Source of the DNA: Candidatus Bathyarchaeota archaeon
GTDB lineage: Archaea > Thermoproteota > Bathyarchaeia > 40CM-2-53-6 > RBG-13-38-9
Assembly: GCA_018396565.1 (NCBI GenBank)
Contig: JAGTQO010000015.1
Coordinates: 1-21,042, forward strand
Direction of reading: 5' to 3'
DNA length: 21,042 nucleotides
This document shows positions 13,227 through 21,042 of this stretch, piece after piece. A program made the position numbers and the translations under genes. Numbering within the stretch: position 1 is the stretch's first letter; each line of letters begins with the position of its first letter. The notes beneath the pieces are model-generated. The model did no database searches. It saw only the letters and a program-made list of their open reading frames with translations, and was not told the origin of the DNA.

Positions 13227-14399
13227 TTACGAGACCAGTCTCAGAAGCCTACGGAGCCTCCTCAAATTTCCACCACTCAACTTCACAAGCTCCTCCACCT
13301 TCCTTATTGCATGCCCTTCATCTATTGTGTTTGAAGCTAATTCGTATCCATCTTTTATCGAGTCAACCTCATCCGCCAGGTAAAGGATTGCGCCGGCGTT
13401 GATGGCTATGAGGTCTCTTCTACCTGTTCGGTCTCTCCCAGATAGGACCTTCAGTATGGCCAGGGCATTTTGGCGGTGGGTCCCACCAGACACTACCTCA
13501 TTAACATCACCCTTCTTGACGCCGAGATCCTCACAATCAACTTCATAAGTTTCTATCTTACCGTTTTGGTGGAGCTCCGAAACTATGGTCTTTCCAAGGT
13601 TTGAAAACTCATCTATCCTCACACTCTCATCCGCACCGTAGCCTAAGGGTACGAGGGCCCTCTCATAACCTATCTTGCCCAGAACCTCTGCGACAAGCCT
13701 GTTCTGGATTGTTGAGACACCCCTGACTTGACGTTTCGTCGAGAAAGGATTCAAAGATGTTGCGATCATCAACCTCAATGAGTCTAAGTGTGGGAAGAGT
13801 ATGGGTGCGAATTCGCTTTTTCTCAAATCTATGAGGGGTTCCATCCATGGGTAGACGATGGATGAAGCCCACACGGCGGTACCTAACTTCTCGACACATT
13901 TCTCTACAATCTTGGGGCTGGAGTAGACGTTTATCCCCATACTCATCGCCAAGTCTGCGGCCCCTGTCCTTGAGGTGAAGGCTCTCGCCCCGCTCTTGAC
14001 AGCCACTGCGCCGGCTGAGGCTGCTAAGAGAACAGCTGGTGTGGTGACGTTTATCGTCTTGATAGTATCTCCCCCCGTCCCTCCAGCGGTCACGACGGGT
14101 TCCGAGACTCCGAGTCTCAATGTTACACGTCTAGTTCTCTCCATGCCTGAGTACATGGCTGCGAGCTCATCGATGGTCGGACCCTTAAAGGTCAATCCTC
14201 CGAAGAAACCTACCATCAATAAAGGTGTGGCTGCATCACCTCTCTCAATCAACCTTAAAATTCTAAACGTCGCCTCCTCAGCCTCATCTATACTCAGATC
14301 CTCCTTGCAAACCAGTTTCCTGATGATAGGTAACCACCAAGAATACTTCTTAGAATATCTAGGCCTCTCTGAAGATAAAGGTCTTCCAATACACTTCAC
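13227..14399 (-). CDS. TrpD-like phosphoribosyltransferase, atypical acceptor site
   Basis: 390 residues with the glycosyltransferase-family-3 fold of anthranilate phosphoribosyltransferase. The PRPP site is kept: GGTGGD and TINVTTPAVLL, plus the metal-binding DE in GADESVRIDEFS. The acceptor-side motif KHGNR is KSGAR here, and the region of the anthranilate-binding Arg (RTxFNxLGPLxNP in TrpD) reads RLMIATSLNPF. So PRPP chemistry is likely but anthranilate is probably not the substrate. The N-terminal 50 residues include the family's helical domain. Starts at a GTG with GGGTGG five bases before; TTTATTAA at 14458-14465 is a likely TATA box. It lies among flavin-type genes, not trp genes. Confidence 0.75.
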   Translation of the reverse strand: MKCIGRPLSSERPRYSKKYSWWLPIIRKLVCKEDLSIDEAEEATFRILRLIERGDAATPLLMVGFFGGLTFKGPTIDELAAMYSGMERTRRVTLRLGVSEPVVTAGGTGGDTIKTINVTTPAVLLAASAGAVAVKSGARAFTSRTGAADLAMSMGINVYSSPKIVEKCVEKLGTAVWASSIVYPWMEPLIDLRKSEFAPILFPHLDSLRLMIATSLNPFSTKRQVRGVSTIQNRLVAEVLGKIGYERALVPLGYGADESVRIDEFSNLGKTIVSELHQNGKIETYEVDCEDLGVKKGDVNEVVSGGTHRQNALAILKVLSGRDRTGRRDLIAINAGAILYLADEVDSIKDGYELASNTIDEGHAIRKVEELVKLSGGNLRRLRRLLRLVS

Positions 14400-14457
14400 A
14401 TAACCACCCGGCCATATTCAGCCTGTAAGATGTTAGAGGGATACTTCTTACCCACAA

Positions 14458-14465
14458 TTAATAAA
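14458..14465 (-). promoter_or_regulatory. TATA box of the TrpD-like gene
   Basis: TTTATTAA on the minus strand about 60 bases before the GTG start, giving a leader of roughly 35 bases that includes the GGGTGG ribosome site. Confidence 0.4.
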
Positions 14466-14566
14466 TCTACTCATAATTGGATTGCTACCAATAAGGGTGG
14501 CGGCTGAGACAAACTTTTGAACATACATTCCGATAAACATACTGAGATAGGAGGTTTAGAAAAGTC

Positions 14567-15292
14567 ATGGTCCCAACGAAGACTCTGGTGGAAGAGATGA
14601 CCTGGAAGGATATCCAAGCAAGACTGATGGAGACGAAGACAATTATAATTCCCTTCGGATCGACTGAGGAGCATGGCCACCACCTCCCCCTATCCACCGA
14701 CACCCAAATAGCTTATGAGCTAGCGGTCCGTGTTGCCAAGAAGGCCGGAGTCCTTGTAGCCCCACCAATATGTTATGGGGTATGCAGGAGGACAGGATCT
14801 TTCCCAGGAACCATATCTCTAAGTTTCGAGACTCTGAGACTGCTTGTAAGGGATCTGGTTGAGAGCCTCTACAGTCAAGGTTTCAGAGACATCATATTTC
14901 TACCCGGCCATCTCGGCGACGCGCAACTTGTTGGAATGGAGTTATCAGCCCAGGAAGCCGTCAAGAATTATGGGGACCTCAACCTAGCAATTATAAGGCT
15001 TCCAAAAATTCTCGAAAAGCTTCCTCAAGGACTGGTAAGTGAACCTCTAGGACATGCTGGTGAGGTTGAAACCTCAATCATGCTCGCCATCTCCCCAAAC
15101 CAAGTTTCAATGGAGAAAGCTACATTTGAGAGGCCGAATTTCCCACCACACACAATAATAAGGGATTCGAAGATTTTTATGAAGTCAGGAGTTATGGGAG
15201 ACGCAACGAAGGCCACAGTTGAGAAAGGTGAGGCCATACTAGAGTTGCTTGTTGAAGAGATCAGTAAGATCATCCAGCAACTATATGTATAG
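14567..15292 (+). CDS. Creatininase-family amidohydrolase, possibly ArfB-type deformylase
   Basis: 241-residue creatininase-fold metal hydrolase. Metal-binding elements: GSTEEHGHHLPLSTD near residues 30-45 (Glu, His, Asp), GHLGDAQ in place of the common NGHGGN, and HAGEVETSIML with the last Glu. Archaeal members include ArfB, which removes formate from the GTP-derived pyrimidine in riboflavin and F420 synthesis, the step before the reductase encoded at 12532-13197. That makes ArfB the best guess, but creatininase, mycofactocin-type or other amidases are possible. ATG at 14567 follows AGGAGGT; the gene is divergent from the TrpD-like gene. Confidence 0.75.
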   Translation: MVPTKTLVEEMTWKDIQARLMETKTIIIPFGSTEEHGHHLPLSTDTQIAYELAVRVAKKAGVLVAPPICYGVCRRTGSFPGTISLSFETLRLLVRDLVESLYSQGFRDIIFLPGHLGDAQLVGMELSAQEAVKNYGDLNLAIIRLPKILEKLPQGLVSEPLGHAGEVETSIMLAISPNQVSMEKATFERPNFPPHTIIRDSKIFMKSGVMGDATKATVEKGEAILELLVEEISKIIQQLYV

Positions 15293-15613
15293 AAAGGAGA
15301 TATTGAATAGTGAAGATTATCAATATTTACGTACTCCAGCCAAGGTTCAGGATTGGAACATTCAAGGGCTAAAGAAAATCGCCCGCATCCTGTGTAGTCG
15401 AAGAGAACGATACTACTCTCCAGCATTGAGGCGCCATGCGGCCCGAATTTAGATAATTCAACGAGAACAATGCTTGAAGTCATTCCTAGACTCAAATTTT
15501 CTGATATGTCAGACCCTATATCTAAGATAGTAGGTTTCCATGTGATGTTACACTAGAATAGATAGTAGAACCTTTAAGAAGGATGGCAGCTCCGTACATT
15601 GTTGTGCTCTCCA
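15293..15613. other. Intergenic stretch before the ArsA-like gene
   Basis: A minus-strand frame crosses here into the end of the creatininase-like gene (reads MTSSIVLVELSKFGPHGAS and so on). Its overlap with a solid gene and lack of a ribosome site make it doubtful. A short + frame from ATG 15582 ends within the start of the ArsA-like gene. No RNA gene seen. Confidence 0.4.
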
Positions 15614-16567
15614 ATGGGCATGACTGAGTTAGAAAAGATATGCAAGAAGTTGATCCTCTTCGGTGGGAAGGGGGGAGTTGGTAAAACCACATGTGCCGCT
15701 GCGGCTGCGCTCCATTTCGCGGAAATTGGAAGAGAAACTCTGATAATCTCCAGCGATCCAACTCCATCGTTATCTGATGTCTTTGGGAAACAAGTAGGTC
15801 CAGTTGAGAGGCCTATTGAACCGTTCAGGAAGCTCCACGCCCTCGAAATAAGCTCCGATCTAGTATTACAGAGGTGGAAGGAAAGGTATGGGCAAGAGGT
15901 GTATGAGGTTATATCGTCTTTCGTCCCTGTTGAATACGATATCGTAGATTATGTTGGAGGGGCTCCCGGAATTGAGGAAGAATACATGTTAGGATTCATA
16001 CTTGACATTGTTAAGAGTGGGAGATATGACTCAGTTGTCTGGGATACTGCCCCTGCAGGGCATACGCTCAATTTGTTAGGGATGCCTCAAAGGTTCCTTA
16101 GCCATTTAGAAGCTGCAGTAAAAGTTTACACTAAAGTTTACGCATCACTTCATAAACTGCGTCTTGCGCTAGGCCTCAGTGAAGGAAAACGATCTGCCTT
16201 AGATATCATCAATGGTTGGAAGGCATTGGCGAAGGAAGTTATGGAATTCATCACGGATTCCTCATCGACCGAATTCATTATAACCATGATACCCGAAGCG
16301 TTAGGAATAGAAGTTACAAAGAGAATCCTCGCAACTCTCAACGACTTTGGCATTAAAGTAAATAATATAATTATAAATAATGTAATCACCGAAGTGGACT
16401 GCAAACTTCTGCAAGCGCGACGTAAAATGCAAATGGAATATATCAATCGAATCAGAAGCATGCTTGACCAGACAACCTCCATCACGATTGTTCCAATGTT
16501 TTCATACGAGATCAGGGGCATTGATGCACTGAGACAAGTTGCGGGAATTCTATTTACTGATACATAG
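15614..16567 (+). CDS. ArsA/Get3-family ATPase
   Basis: 317 residues. The deviant Walker A GGKGGVGKTT near residue 18, switch region SSDPTPSLSDVFG, DTAPAGHTLNLL (switch II) and the later IPEALG and NVITEVDC segments are those of ArsA/Get3 ATPases, which drive arsenite efflux or deliver tail-anchored membrane proteins. No arsenite transporter is adjacent, so a Get3-like or other targeting role is more likely. The frame is open from a TTG at 15599. ATG at 15614 or 15620 fits the family start; no strong ribosome site is visible. It is followed 55 bases on by the prenyltransferase, likely one transcript. Confidence 0.88.
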   Translation: MGMTELEKICKKLILFGGKGGVGKTTCAAAAALHFAEIGRETLIISSDPTPSLSDVFGKQVGPVERPIEPFRKLHALEISSDLVLQRWKERYGQEVYEVISSFVPVEYDIVDYVGGAPGIEEEYMLGFILDIVKSGRYDSVVWDTAPAGHTLNLLGMPQRFLSHLEAAVKVYTKVYASLHKLRLALGLSEGKRSALDIINGWKALAKEVMEFITDSSSTEFIITMIPEALGIEVTKRILATLNDFGIKVNNIIINNVITEVDCKLLQARRKMQMEYINRIRSMLDQTTSITIVPMFSYEIRGIDALRQVAGILFTDT

Positions 16568-16622
16568 ATCCCTCCATGCTAATAAGGGAACAGTTGAACA
16601 ACAATTTTTGAAGTGGTATTTA

Positions 16623-17534
16623 ATGAAGTCTTTGAAATTTAGAGTCAAGAACTGGATCATGCTAACTAGAGCTAATTTCCTGATTCTAACCGTTGTAGTC
16701 GTATCGGCTAGTCTGACGGGGGCACTCTATACATGTCACAAACTTGATCCATTCACTGGCTTGCTAACATTCCTTGGCTCGTTACTGGCGCACATCTCGG
16801 CTAACGTGATGAATAACTATTTCGACTATCTTTCTGGGATTGATAAAAAGACTAAGAAGACACCTTACAGTGGAGGCGTTGATGTTCTGGTTAATGGTGA
16901 AATAAGTCCGTCATCAGCATATATTGTTGCCATGTTGTCTATGGGAGGCGCTGCCTTTATCTGTTTAATACTCCTTCTCAGTCGGGTCTGGATTATTTTA
17001 CCAATGGTTATGTATGGTGCCGTATCCATTTATTTCTATACGCCCCGCCTCTCACATCTTCCTGCAATCAGCGAGATAGTGGCTGGAAGTAACTTCGGAC
17101 TAATGGCGTTGGGCACCTATGTAATCCAGACAGGTTATATCGATGTGACAGGTTTAGGAGTCCTATTCATTGTGAGCCTCCTCGTTGGTCTCCTACTCTT
17201 CCTGAACGAATTCCCTGATATCGAAGTGGATAGGGAGGCCGGTAGAAGATCTTTGGTAGTTATTCTTGGAAGAAGACGATCATCGAGAGTGTACGGTTTG
17301 CTGCTTGGCCTTGTATACCTCCTAATCGCTTCTTTGGTCTTTGTGAGTGTTATACCGCTTACATGTATGTTAGCACTTGGGACAGCGCCTCTCGGCCTAA
17401 AGGCCCTGAGTATCTCACTTGATCAATATGATGACATTGCTGTTTTGACGCGTGCACTCAGTCTGAACACATTAGTTGTTCTTCTAACAATAGCACTATT
17501 ATCAGGCGGCTTCCTACTTGCAACTCTAACATAA
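16623..17534 (+). CDS. UbiA-superfamily prenyltransferase (MenA-like)
   Basis: 303-residue integral membrane prenyltransferase with about eight or nine helices. The first Asp-rich motif is NVMNNYFDYLSGIDKKTKK, and the second is NEFPDIEVDREAGRRSLVVI. ANVxNNYFDYxSGID and the GRRSLVV turn resemble 1,4-dihydroxy-2-naphthoate polyprenyltransferase (MenA), which attaches the isoprenoid tail in menaquinone synthesis; other UbiA activities (lipid or heme) cannot be excluded. ATG at 16623 puts the first helix at the family position; an open frame extends back to 16539 but is non-homologous-looking. The neighbouring quinone-type oxidoreductase supports a quinone role. Confidence 0.85.
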   Translation: MKSLKFRVKNWIMLTRANFLILTVVVVSASLTGALYTCHKLDPFTGLLTFLGSLLAHISANVMNNYFDYLSGIDKKTKKTPYSGGVDVLVNGEISPSSAYIVAMLSMGGAAFICLILLLSRVWIILPMVMYGAVSIYFYTPRLSHLPAISEIVAGSNFGLMALGTYVIQTGYIDVTGLGVLFIVSLLVGLLLFLNEFPDIEVDREAGRRSLVVILGRRRSSRVYGLLLGLVYLLIASLVFVSVIPLTCMLALGTAPLGLKALSISLDQYDDIAVLTRALSLNTLVVLLTIALLSGGFLLATLT

Positions 17535-17690
17535 ATGTCACCCATATGCTTAGATTGGTCTTACATTGCCGCTGGTCAAGTCCTTTCAGCCTCCTCCTCT
17601 GGAATCTTAAGCATACTTACTGTTATTCTGGCAAGTTTCAACTTCATGAGTACCTCAGAGTATAAAGTCGAATTCTGGACTAATAGATAA
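17535..17690 (+). CDS. Small single-helix membrane peptide, possible
   Basis: 51 codons starting on the base after the prenyltransferase stop. One hydrophobic segment (GILSILTVILASF) follows a polar start (MSPICLDWSYIAAGQ). It fits a coupled small membrane protein, or chance. It ends five bases before the convergent NrfD gene end. No homologue recognised. Confidence 0.3.
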   Translation: MSPICLDWSYIAAGQVLSASSSGILSILTVILASFNFMSTSEYKVEFWTNR

Positions 17691-17694
17691 GATT

Positions 17695-18612
17695 CTAAAT
17701 TTGTCCCCCGATCAAAATTGCATATCTCAGGAGGATGCCTCCAAGTAGAACCAGGATGAAGCTTATCGTTGCCGATATCCTACTGTAGATGATCGGTCTG
17801 AGACCTGTCTCTTTGAGTACTCGTTCACCATATTCCTCTATTGCAAATGGGATTAAAAGCCCTCCAGCCACAGCCGCCCAGAAGAATGGAGCAAGCCTCC
17901 CCATCAGTACCGTGAGGACTTCCTTCGTTTGCCATACGCTAATGACATATAAAGTTAGAATCAGAAGTTTGGCAAGGATCCCGAACCGTAATGTTCGAGA
18001 TAGTTCGATCATTGCGTCTTCGGTGCCTGTTGAAAAGAATGGGAAAAGTATTCTTCCAAGCCATGTTTCAGCTAATCCTACAAGGGCTAAACCTGTACAT
18101 ATCGCTGAGACAAGGAACAGCCACGGTAGGAAAGGTGATGCCCAGAAAACTCTTCCTCTTGCGAAAGCAAGAAGTAAACCAGGATACAATGCCACACCGA
18201 ATCCAAGAGAGATCCCTGCAATTTCAATTATTGATCTAAGCAAACTCTCATGCCATTTGAACACCCAAAATACGGTTGTCAACAGCGATATCGCTAGAAA
18301 CATCGTAAGTAGAGTCGAACCAATAGTCATCATTGAAGATAAATTGTTGAACACGTTCATCAGATGACTCGGTGTGTTGAGCTCAGGTCTGCCAAGATCA
18401 ATTATCAGAATTCCGAGGCCAACCCCCACCATTGGCCAGCTCATAAGCGCCCCCGCAAAGGCTAATCTCCTCCAAGACTTTTCTCCGAACAGGTCTATAG
18501 ATGAACCGACAATGTAGGCGCCTGCGCCGAGGCCTGCCAGGAAAAGTTCTAATGCAACTAGGACTCCCCAATTCGCTCCGAATGAGAACATTGATAAAAA
18601 CTCTTCTATCAA
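17695..18612 (-). CDS. nrfD: NrfD/PsrC-type membrane subunit
   Basis: 305-residue polytopic protein of the NrfD/PsrC family, the quinone-reactive membrane anchor of molybdopterin and iron-sulfur oxidoreductases. It reads GLGAGAYIVGSSIDLFG at helix 1-2, GVGLGILIIDLGRPELNTPS, GVALYPGLLLAFARGRVFW (a hallmark loop) and WAAVAGGLLIPFAIEE; eight or so helices are expected. The start is TTG at 18612: the frame closes with TGA just upstream, and AGGAGGTGG stands about 14 bases before it. An ATG at 18625 is in another frame by one base in a TTT run, so a one-base error near the start is possible. Last gene of the operon. Confidence 0.85.
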   Translation of the reverse strand: MIEEFLSMFSFGANWGVLVALELFLAGLGAGAYIVGSSIDLFGEKSWRRLAFAGALMSWPMVGVGLGILIIDLGRPELNTPSHLMNVFNNLSSMMTIGSTLLTMFLAISLLTTVFWVFKWHESLLRSIIEIAGISLGFGVALYPGLLLAFARGRVFWASPFLPWLFLVSAICTGLALVGLAETWLGRILFPFFSTGTEDAMIELSRTLRFGILAKLLILTLYVISVWQTKEVLTVLMGRLAPFFWAAVAGGLLIPFAIEEYGERVLKETGLRPIIYSRISATISFILVLLGGILLRYAILIGGQI

Positions 18613-18634
18613 ACTCGTTTTTCATCCACCTCCA

Positions 18635-19453
18635 TTACTCCTCACCTTTCCTAGGGCTCGCAGTACTCTTATCAGTTGAGCCACAATTATTGTGAACGGT
18701 CTTCTCCAAGCGTGATCGCCGTTTAGAGTAGACTCCAAGCCCATAGAGCGCACCTGCGCCGACTACTCCCAATAATCCAACCTTAAGAAGCATATCGGTC
18801 ACATAGGCGGTCGGATTCTTGGAGTCATGTTGAGGGAGGCCGAGCTCAGTCAATGGAATATCGGAGACATAGACCCAACTCGTCCCGCCCACCTCATCTT
18901 TCCCGTATATGTGGGCCCCATTCGACCTAGCCGATTCCGCCAGTTGAATGACTTCATTTCTCTCGTGCATACTTAACGCACCAGTCGGACATGCTGCCAC
19001 GCAGGCAGGCTTCAAACCTTCCGCAAGCCTATCTGCGCAAAATGTGCATTTCTCAATGATATGTTTTTCCTCGTCGAACCTAGGAACATTGAATGGGCAT
19101 CCGCTTATACAGTACTTGCAGCCTATACATTTCTCCACATCGTATAGAACAGGTCCCTCAACTGATTTGCTTAAAGCCTTAGTTGGGCAAACTGAGGCGC
19201 ATCCTGGCTCGACGCAGTGATTGCATTGAATCTTTAGAAAATGCCATCTGAAATCGTCTCCACTCCCTCTACCAATAAACCTTATGTATGTATAGGTTCT
19301 TGGAGAGAGATCAGATGGGTTGGTCCACTCAAGTCCTGGAGTAGCGTTGAGGACTGTTTTTTCACTCTTCCTATCATTCCATCTCTTACAGGCTACTTGG
19401 CATGCGCGGCATCCAATGCATTTTCTAATGTCGACGAGAACAGCTTTAGACAT
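18635..19453 (-). CDS. Four [4Fe-4S] ferredoxin-type subunit with C-terminal anchor
   Basis: 272 residues. Four cysteine sets: CIGCRACQVACKRWN, CNHCVEPGCASVCPTKAL, CIGCKYCISGCPFNVPRFD and CTFCADRLAEGLKPACVAAC, as in the beta subunits of formate dehydrogenase-N and related complexes, passing electrons from the molybdopterin subunit to the membrane subunit. A single C-terminal helix (LLKVGLLGVVGAGALYGLGV) anchors it. It starts 11 bases after the catalytic subunit stop, with AGGAGG overlapping that stop region, and ends 22 bases before the NrfD gene. Confidence 0.92.
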   Translation of the reverse strand: MSKAVLVDIRKCIGCRACQVACKRWNDRKSEKTVLNATPGLEWTNPSDLSPRTYTYIRFIGRGSGDDFRWHFLKIQCNHCVEPGCASVCPTKALSKSVEGPVLYDVEKCIGCKYCISGCPFNVPRFDEEKHIIEKCTFCADRLAEGLKPACVAACPTGALSMHERNEVIQLAESARSNGAHIYGKDEVGGTSWVYVSDIPLTELGLPQHDSKNPTAYVTDMLLKVGLLGVVGAGALYGLGVYSKRRSRLEKTVHNNCGSTDKSTASPRKGEE

Positions 19454-19464
19454 ATCATGTCCTC

Positions 19465-21042
19465 CTATGCTTTCTCCACATTACAGAGGCAGACTTTATA
19501 CTCAGGTATGTTCGCGGAGACATCGACAGCGTCTATCGTCAATGTGTTGGCTGATGGGCCCTGAGTTAGTCCCTTGAAACCCCAATGCCACGGCATGGAT
19601 ACTTCATGAATCTTCTTCCCATTCACAAGGAGGGGCTGAATCCTTTCCGTCACAATCGCCTTAACCTTCTCTCCTGTTGGATTTCGGGCGGTCTTGATGA
19701 GAACGTATTCACCAGTCTTTACACCGATCTCAGCCGCTAGGTCTGGACTGATCTCGACGAACATTTCAGGTTGCGTTTCAACCAGCCATGGCAGGTTTCT
19801 GGTCATGGCTCCAGCTTGCATATGCTCAGCCAGTCTAAATGTTGTGAGGATATGTGGATAACGGTCGGGGTTGCCCTTTGCCACAGGATACCTGTCGTCC
19901 CACATTGTAGGAAACTCCTTGGCGAGGGTATCATCGGGACACTCTAGGGGCTCGTTATGCATTGGGAAGCCATGCTTTAAAGGATTCCAGTCTGGCTTCG
20001 AAGGGTCGTATAGTGGTTTGGACCAGATTGCAGCAGTATCTAGGCCTAACCATTTGTCTGGAGAGTGGGCCCACCATACAAAGAACGTCTTCACCCCTGC
20101 TGGCACCTCATCTATATTGTATAGGATCCTTTGATTGCCCATCCAGCTCCAAGCCCAATTCTTGAAATAACCAAACTTTGCATCTTGCTCATTCACCGGT
20201 CTTGGATCGCGTCGTTTGGCTAGGACCCCTCCAAGATCAGGTCTCAAAGCATCATCGTAGGCCCCTCTATATATAACGTTAGCCCATTTCGTTGGGTGAC
20301 ATATCTCCTTGTAAACTGCCTCCGCAGTCTCTCCAAGCTCCTGTTTGTAGCGTGAGGGCCATTTCGAATCAGGATCTGGCTTCAATCCAAAGGGAGATAT
20401 TTCCGATGGCAACTTTAATCCACCCTCCATCCGTAATCGTTTGAACAGATTCGTCAAAAACCAGAGTTCACTTCTACACTCTCCAGGAGGCTCAACAGCT
20501 TTCCAACGCCATTGAACCCATCGTCCAGTGTTCGTGATAGATCCTTCTCTCTCAATCTGTGTCGTACCTGGAAGAAGGATGTCGGCGTAGTGGGCAGTCT
20601 CAGTCTCAAAAAGTTCTTGGACTACGAGGAAGAAGCCTTCGCGGCTGAGCGCCTCCCTCACCTCTTTTGCGTTCGGATTCGAAACAGCCGGATTCTCCCC
20701 AACTATGAATGCTACCTTAATCTTTCCAGCCTTGATCGCCCTGAACAGTTGCACGGTCGGATATCCTGTACCCAACGGAAGGTCACATACTACAGGCTCA
20801 TTATCTGGATCTTTACCTGGATATGTTCCAACGTAACACCCCCAATTATACTCGAGATTATTCCATGTTGGAAACATTCTATCATCGAACCTTTCTTGAA
20901 TCTTATCAGTCGGACTGTATGTGGCTCCTCCTGGGAAGCCTCCACGCAACTCCGGCATCGTATTCTTCCACTTCTGATATCTCCTCACGTCATCCACACT
21001 TCTGGGTGGAACTCTATACCCCATTATCACGTGAGAAAGTAA
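19465..21042 (-). CDS. Molybdopterin oxidoreductase (formate dehydrogenase-like), 5'-partial
   Basis: C-terminal 525 codons of a large catalytic subunit; the frame is open at the window edge, so the N-terminal Fe-S cluster region and the Cys or Sec active site lie outside. Seen: FIVGENPAVSNPNAKEVREA, VVQELFETETAHYADILLPG, REGSITNTGRWVQWRWKAVE, RLAEHMQAGAMTRNLPWLVE, and the C-terminal dinucleotide-binding domain PDLAAEIGVKTGEYVLIKTA. The NTGRWVQWRWKAVEPPGE stretch is like FdnG-type formate dehydrogenases rather than nitrate or DMSO reductases. First gene of a three-gene operon with the Fe-S and NrfD subunits. Substrate (formate) is inferred from similarity; confirming it needs the missing N-terminal half. 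Confidence 0.88.
   Translation of the reverse strand, partial: LLSHVIMGYRVPPRSVDDVRRYQKWKNTMPELRGGFPGGATYSPTDKIQERFDDRMFPTWNNLEYNWGCYVGTYPGKDPDNEPVVCDLPLGTGYPTVQLFRAIKAGKIKVAFIVGENPAVSNPNAKEVREALSREGFFLVVQELFETETAHYADILLPGTTQIEREGSITNTGRWVQWRWKAVEPPGECRSELWFLTNLFKRLRMEGGLKLPSEISPFGLKPDPDSKWPSRYKQELGETAEAVYKEICHPTKWANVIYRGAYDDALRPDLGGVLAKRRDPRPVNEQDAKFGYFKNWAWSWMGNQRILYNIDEVPAGVKTFFVWWAHSPDKWLGLDTAAIWSKPLYDPSKPDWNPLKHGFPMHNEPLECPDDTLAKEFPTMWDDRYPVAKGNPDRYPHILTTFRLAEHMQAGAMTRNLPWLVETQPEMFVEISPDLAAEIGVKTGEYVLIKTARNPTGEKVKAIVTERIQPLLVNGKKIHEVSMPWHWGFKGLTQGPSANTLTIDAVDVSANIPEYKVCLCNVEKA

Noticed and set aside
13975..14403. 142-codon open frame on + antisense to the TrpD-like gene
   Set aside because: Shadow frame; the minus strand has conserved PRPP-site motifs.
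15025..15495. 156-codon open frame on - antisense to the creatininase-like gene
   Set aside because: Most of it is the shadow of a well supported gene; the remainder has no ribosome site or domain.
17789..18367. 192-codon open frame on + antisense to the NrfD gene
   Set aside because: Shadow of a strongly supported membrane protein; polar composition of the antisense frame is the expected complement of hydrophobic codons.
1..21042. CRISPR array or cas genes
   Set aside because: No regularly spaced repeats and no Cas-like protein seen.

Overview
The window looks like a chromosome segment of an uncultured archaeon, most likely in or near the Bathyarchaeia (Thermoproteota). This is inferred from gene content only: methanofuran-biosynthesis genes, an archaeal-type diaminopyrimidine reductase, a tRNA-Ala that appears to carry two introns, archaeal toxin-antitoxin families and a mix of Shine-Dalgarno and SD-less starts. 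No 16S rRNA gene is present to confirm it.

Layout. (1) 1-2600: a methanofuran block, with the 3' part of mfnF and an overlapping mfnE on +, mfnB on -, and, divergent from mfnB, a small pyruvoyl-type SAM-decarboxylase-like gene. (2) 2600-10990: a degraded accessory region. It holds a few apparently intact small genes (RelE-type toxin and partner, zinc-ribbon membrane protein, HTH protein, DUF3368 PIN toxin with a UPF0175-like antitoxin, aspartic-protease-like protein). Around them lie many broken genes: an ECF transporter S-component-like gene, a two-helix membrane protein, a tyrosine integrase, a caspase-like peptidase, a pyruvate-kinase alpha/beta-domain protein, a rhomboid-like protease and an AbrB/PIN toxin-antitoxin pair. 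A 100-bp stretch over the start of the zinc-ribbon gene occurs twice (near 5.1 kb and 9.65 kb). (3) 10992-11101: the tRNA. (4) 11285-12240: a frameshifted RHH-like regulator with an inverted repeat between its TATA box and start codon, and an overlapping downstream gene. (5) 12520-17690: biosynthetic genes, namely a diaminopyrimidine reductase (ArfC/RibD type), a divergent TrpD-like phosphoribosyltransferase, a creatininase/ArfB-like amidohydrolase, an ArsA/Get3-like ATPase and a UbiA/MenA-like prenyltransferase. (6) 17695-21042: a minus-strand operon for a membrane-bound molybdopterin oxidoreductase, most like formate dehydrogenase-N, with catalytic subunit (partial), four-cluster ferredoxin subunit and NrfD-type membrane subunit.

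How it fits together. Methanofuran and the flavin/deazaflavin-type genes point to an archaeal C1 pathway that uses methanofuran and probably F420. The formate-dehydrogenase-like complex with an NrfD anchor, beside a MenA-like prenyltransferase, suggests electron transfer between formate (or a related substrate) and a membrane quinone. The least explained items are the SAM-decarboxylase-like protein with a replaced catalytic histidine beside mfnB, and the TrpD-like enzyme that lacks the usual anthranilate-site residues beside two pterin/flavin-type genes. Several frameshifts fall in short homopolymers or dinucleotide repeats, so some of the apparent decay could be assembly error.
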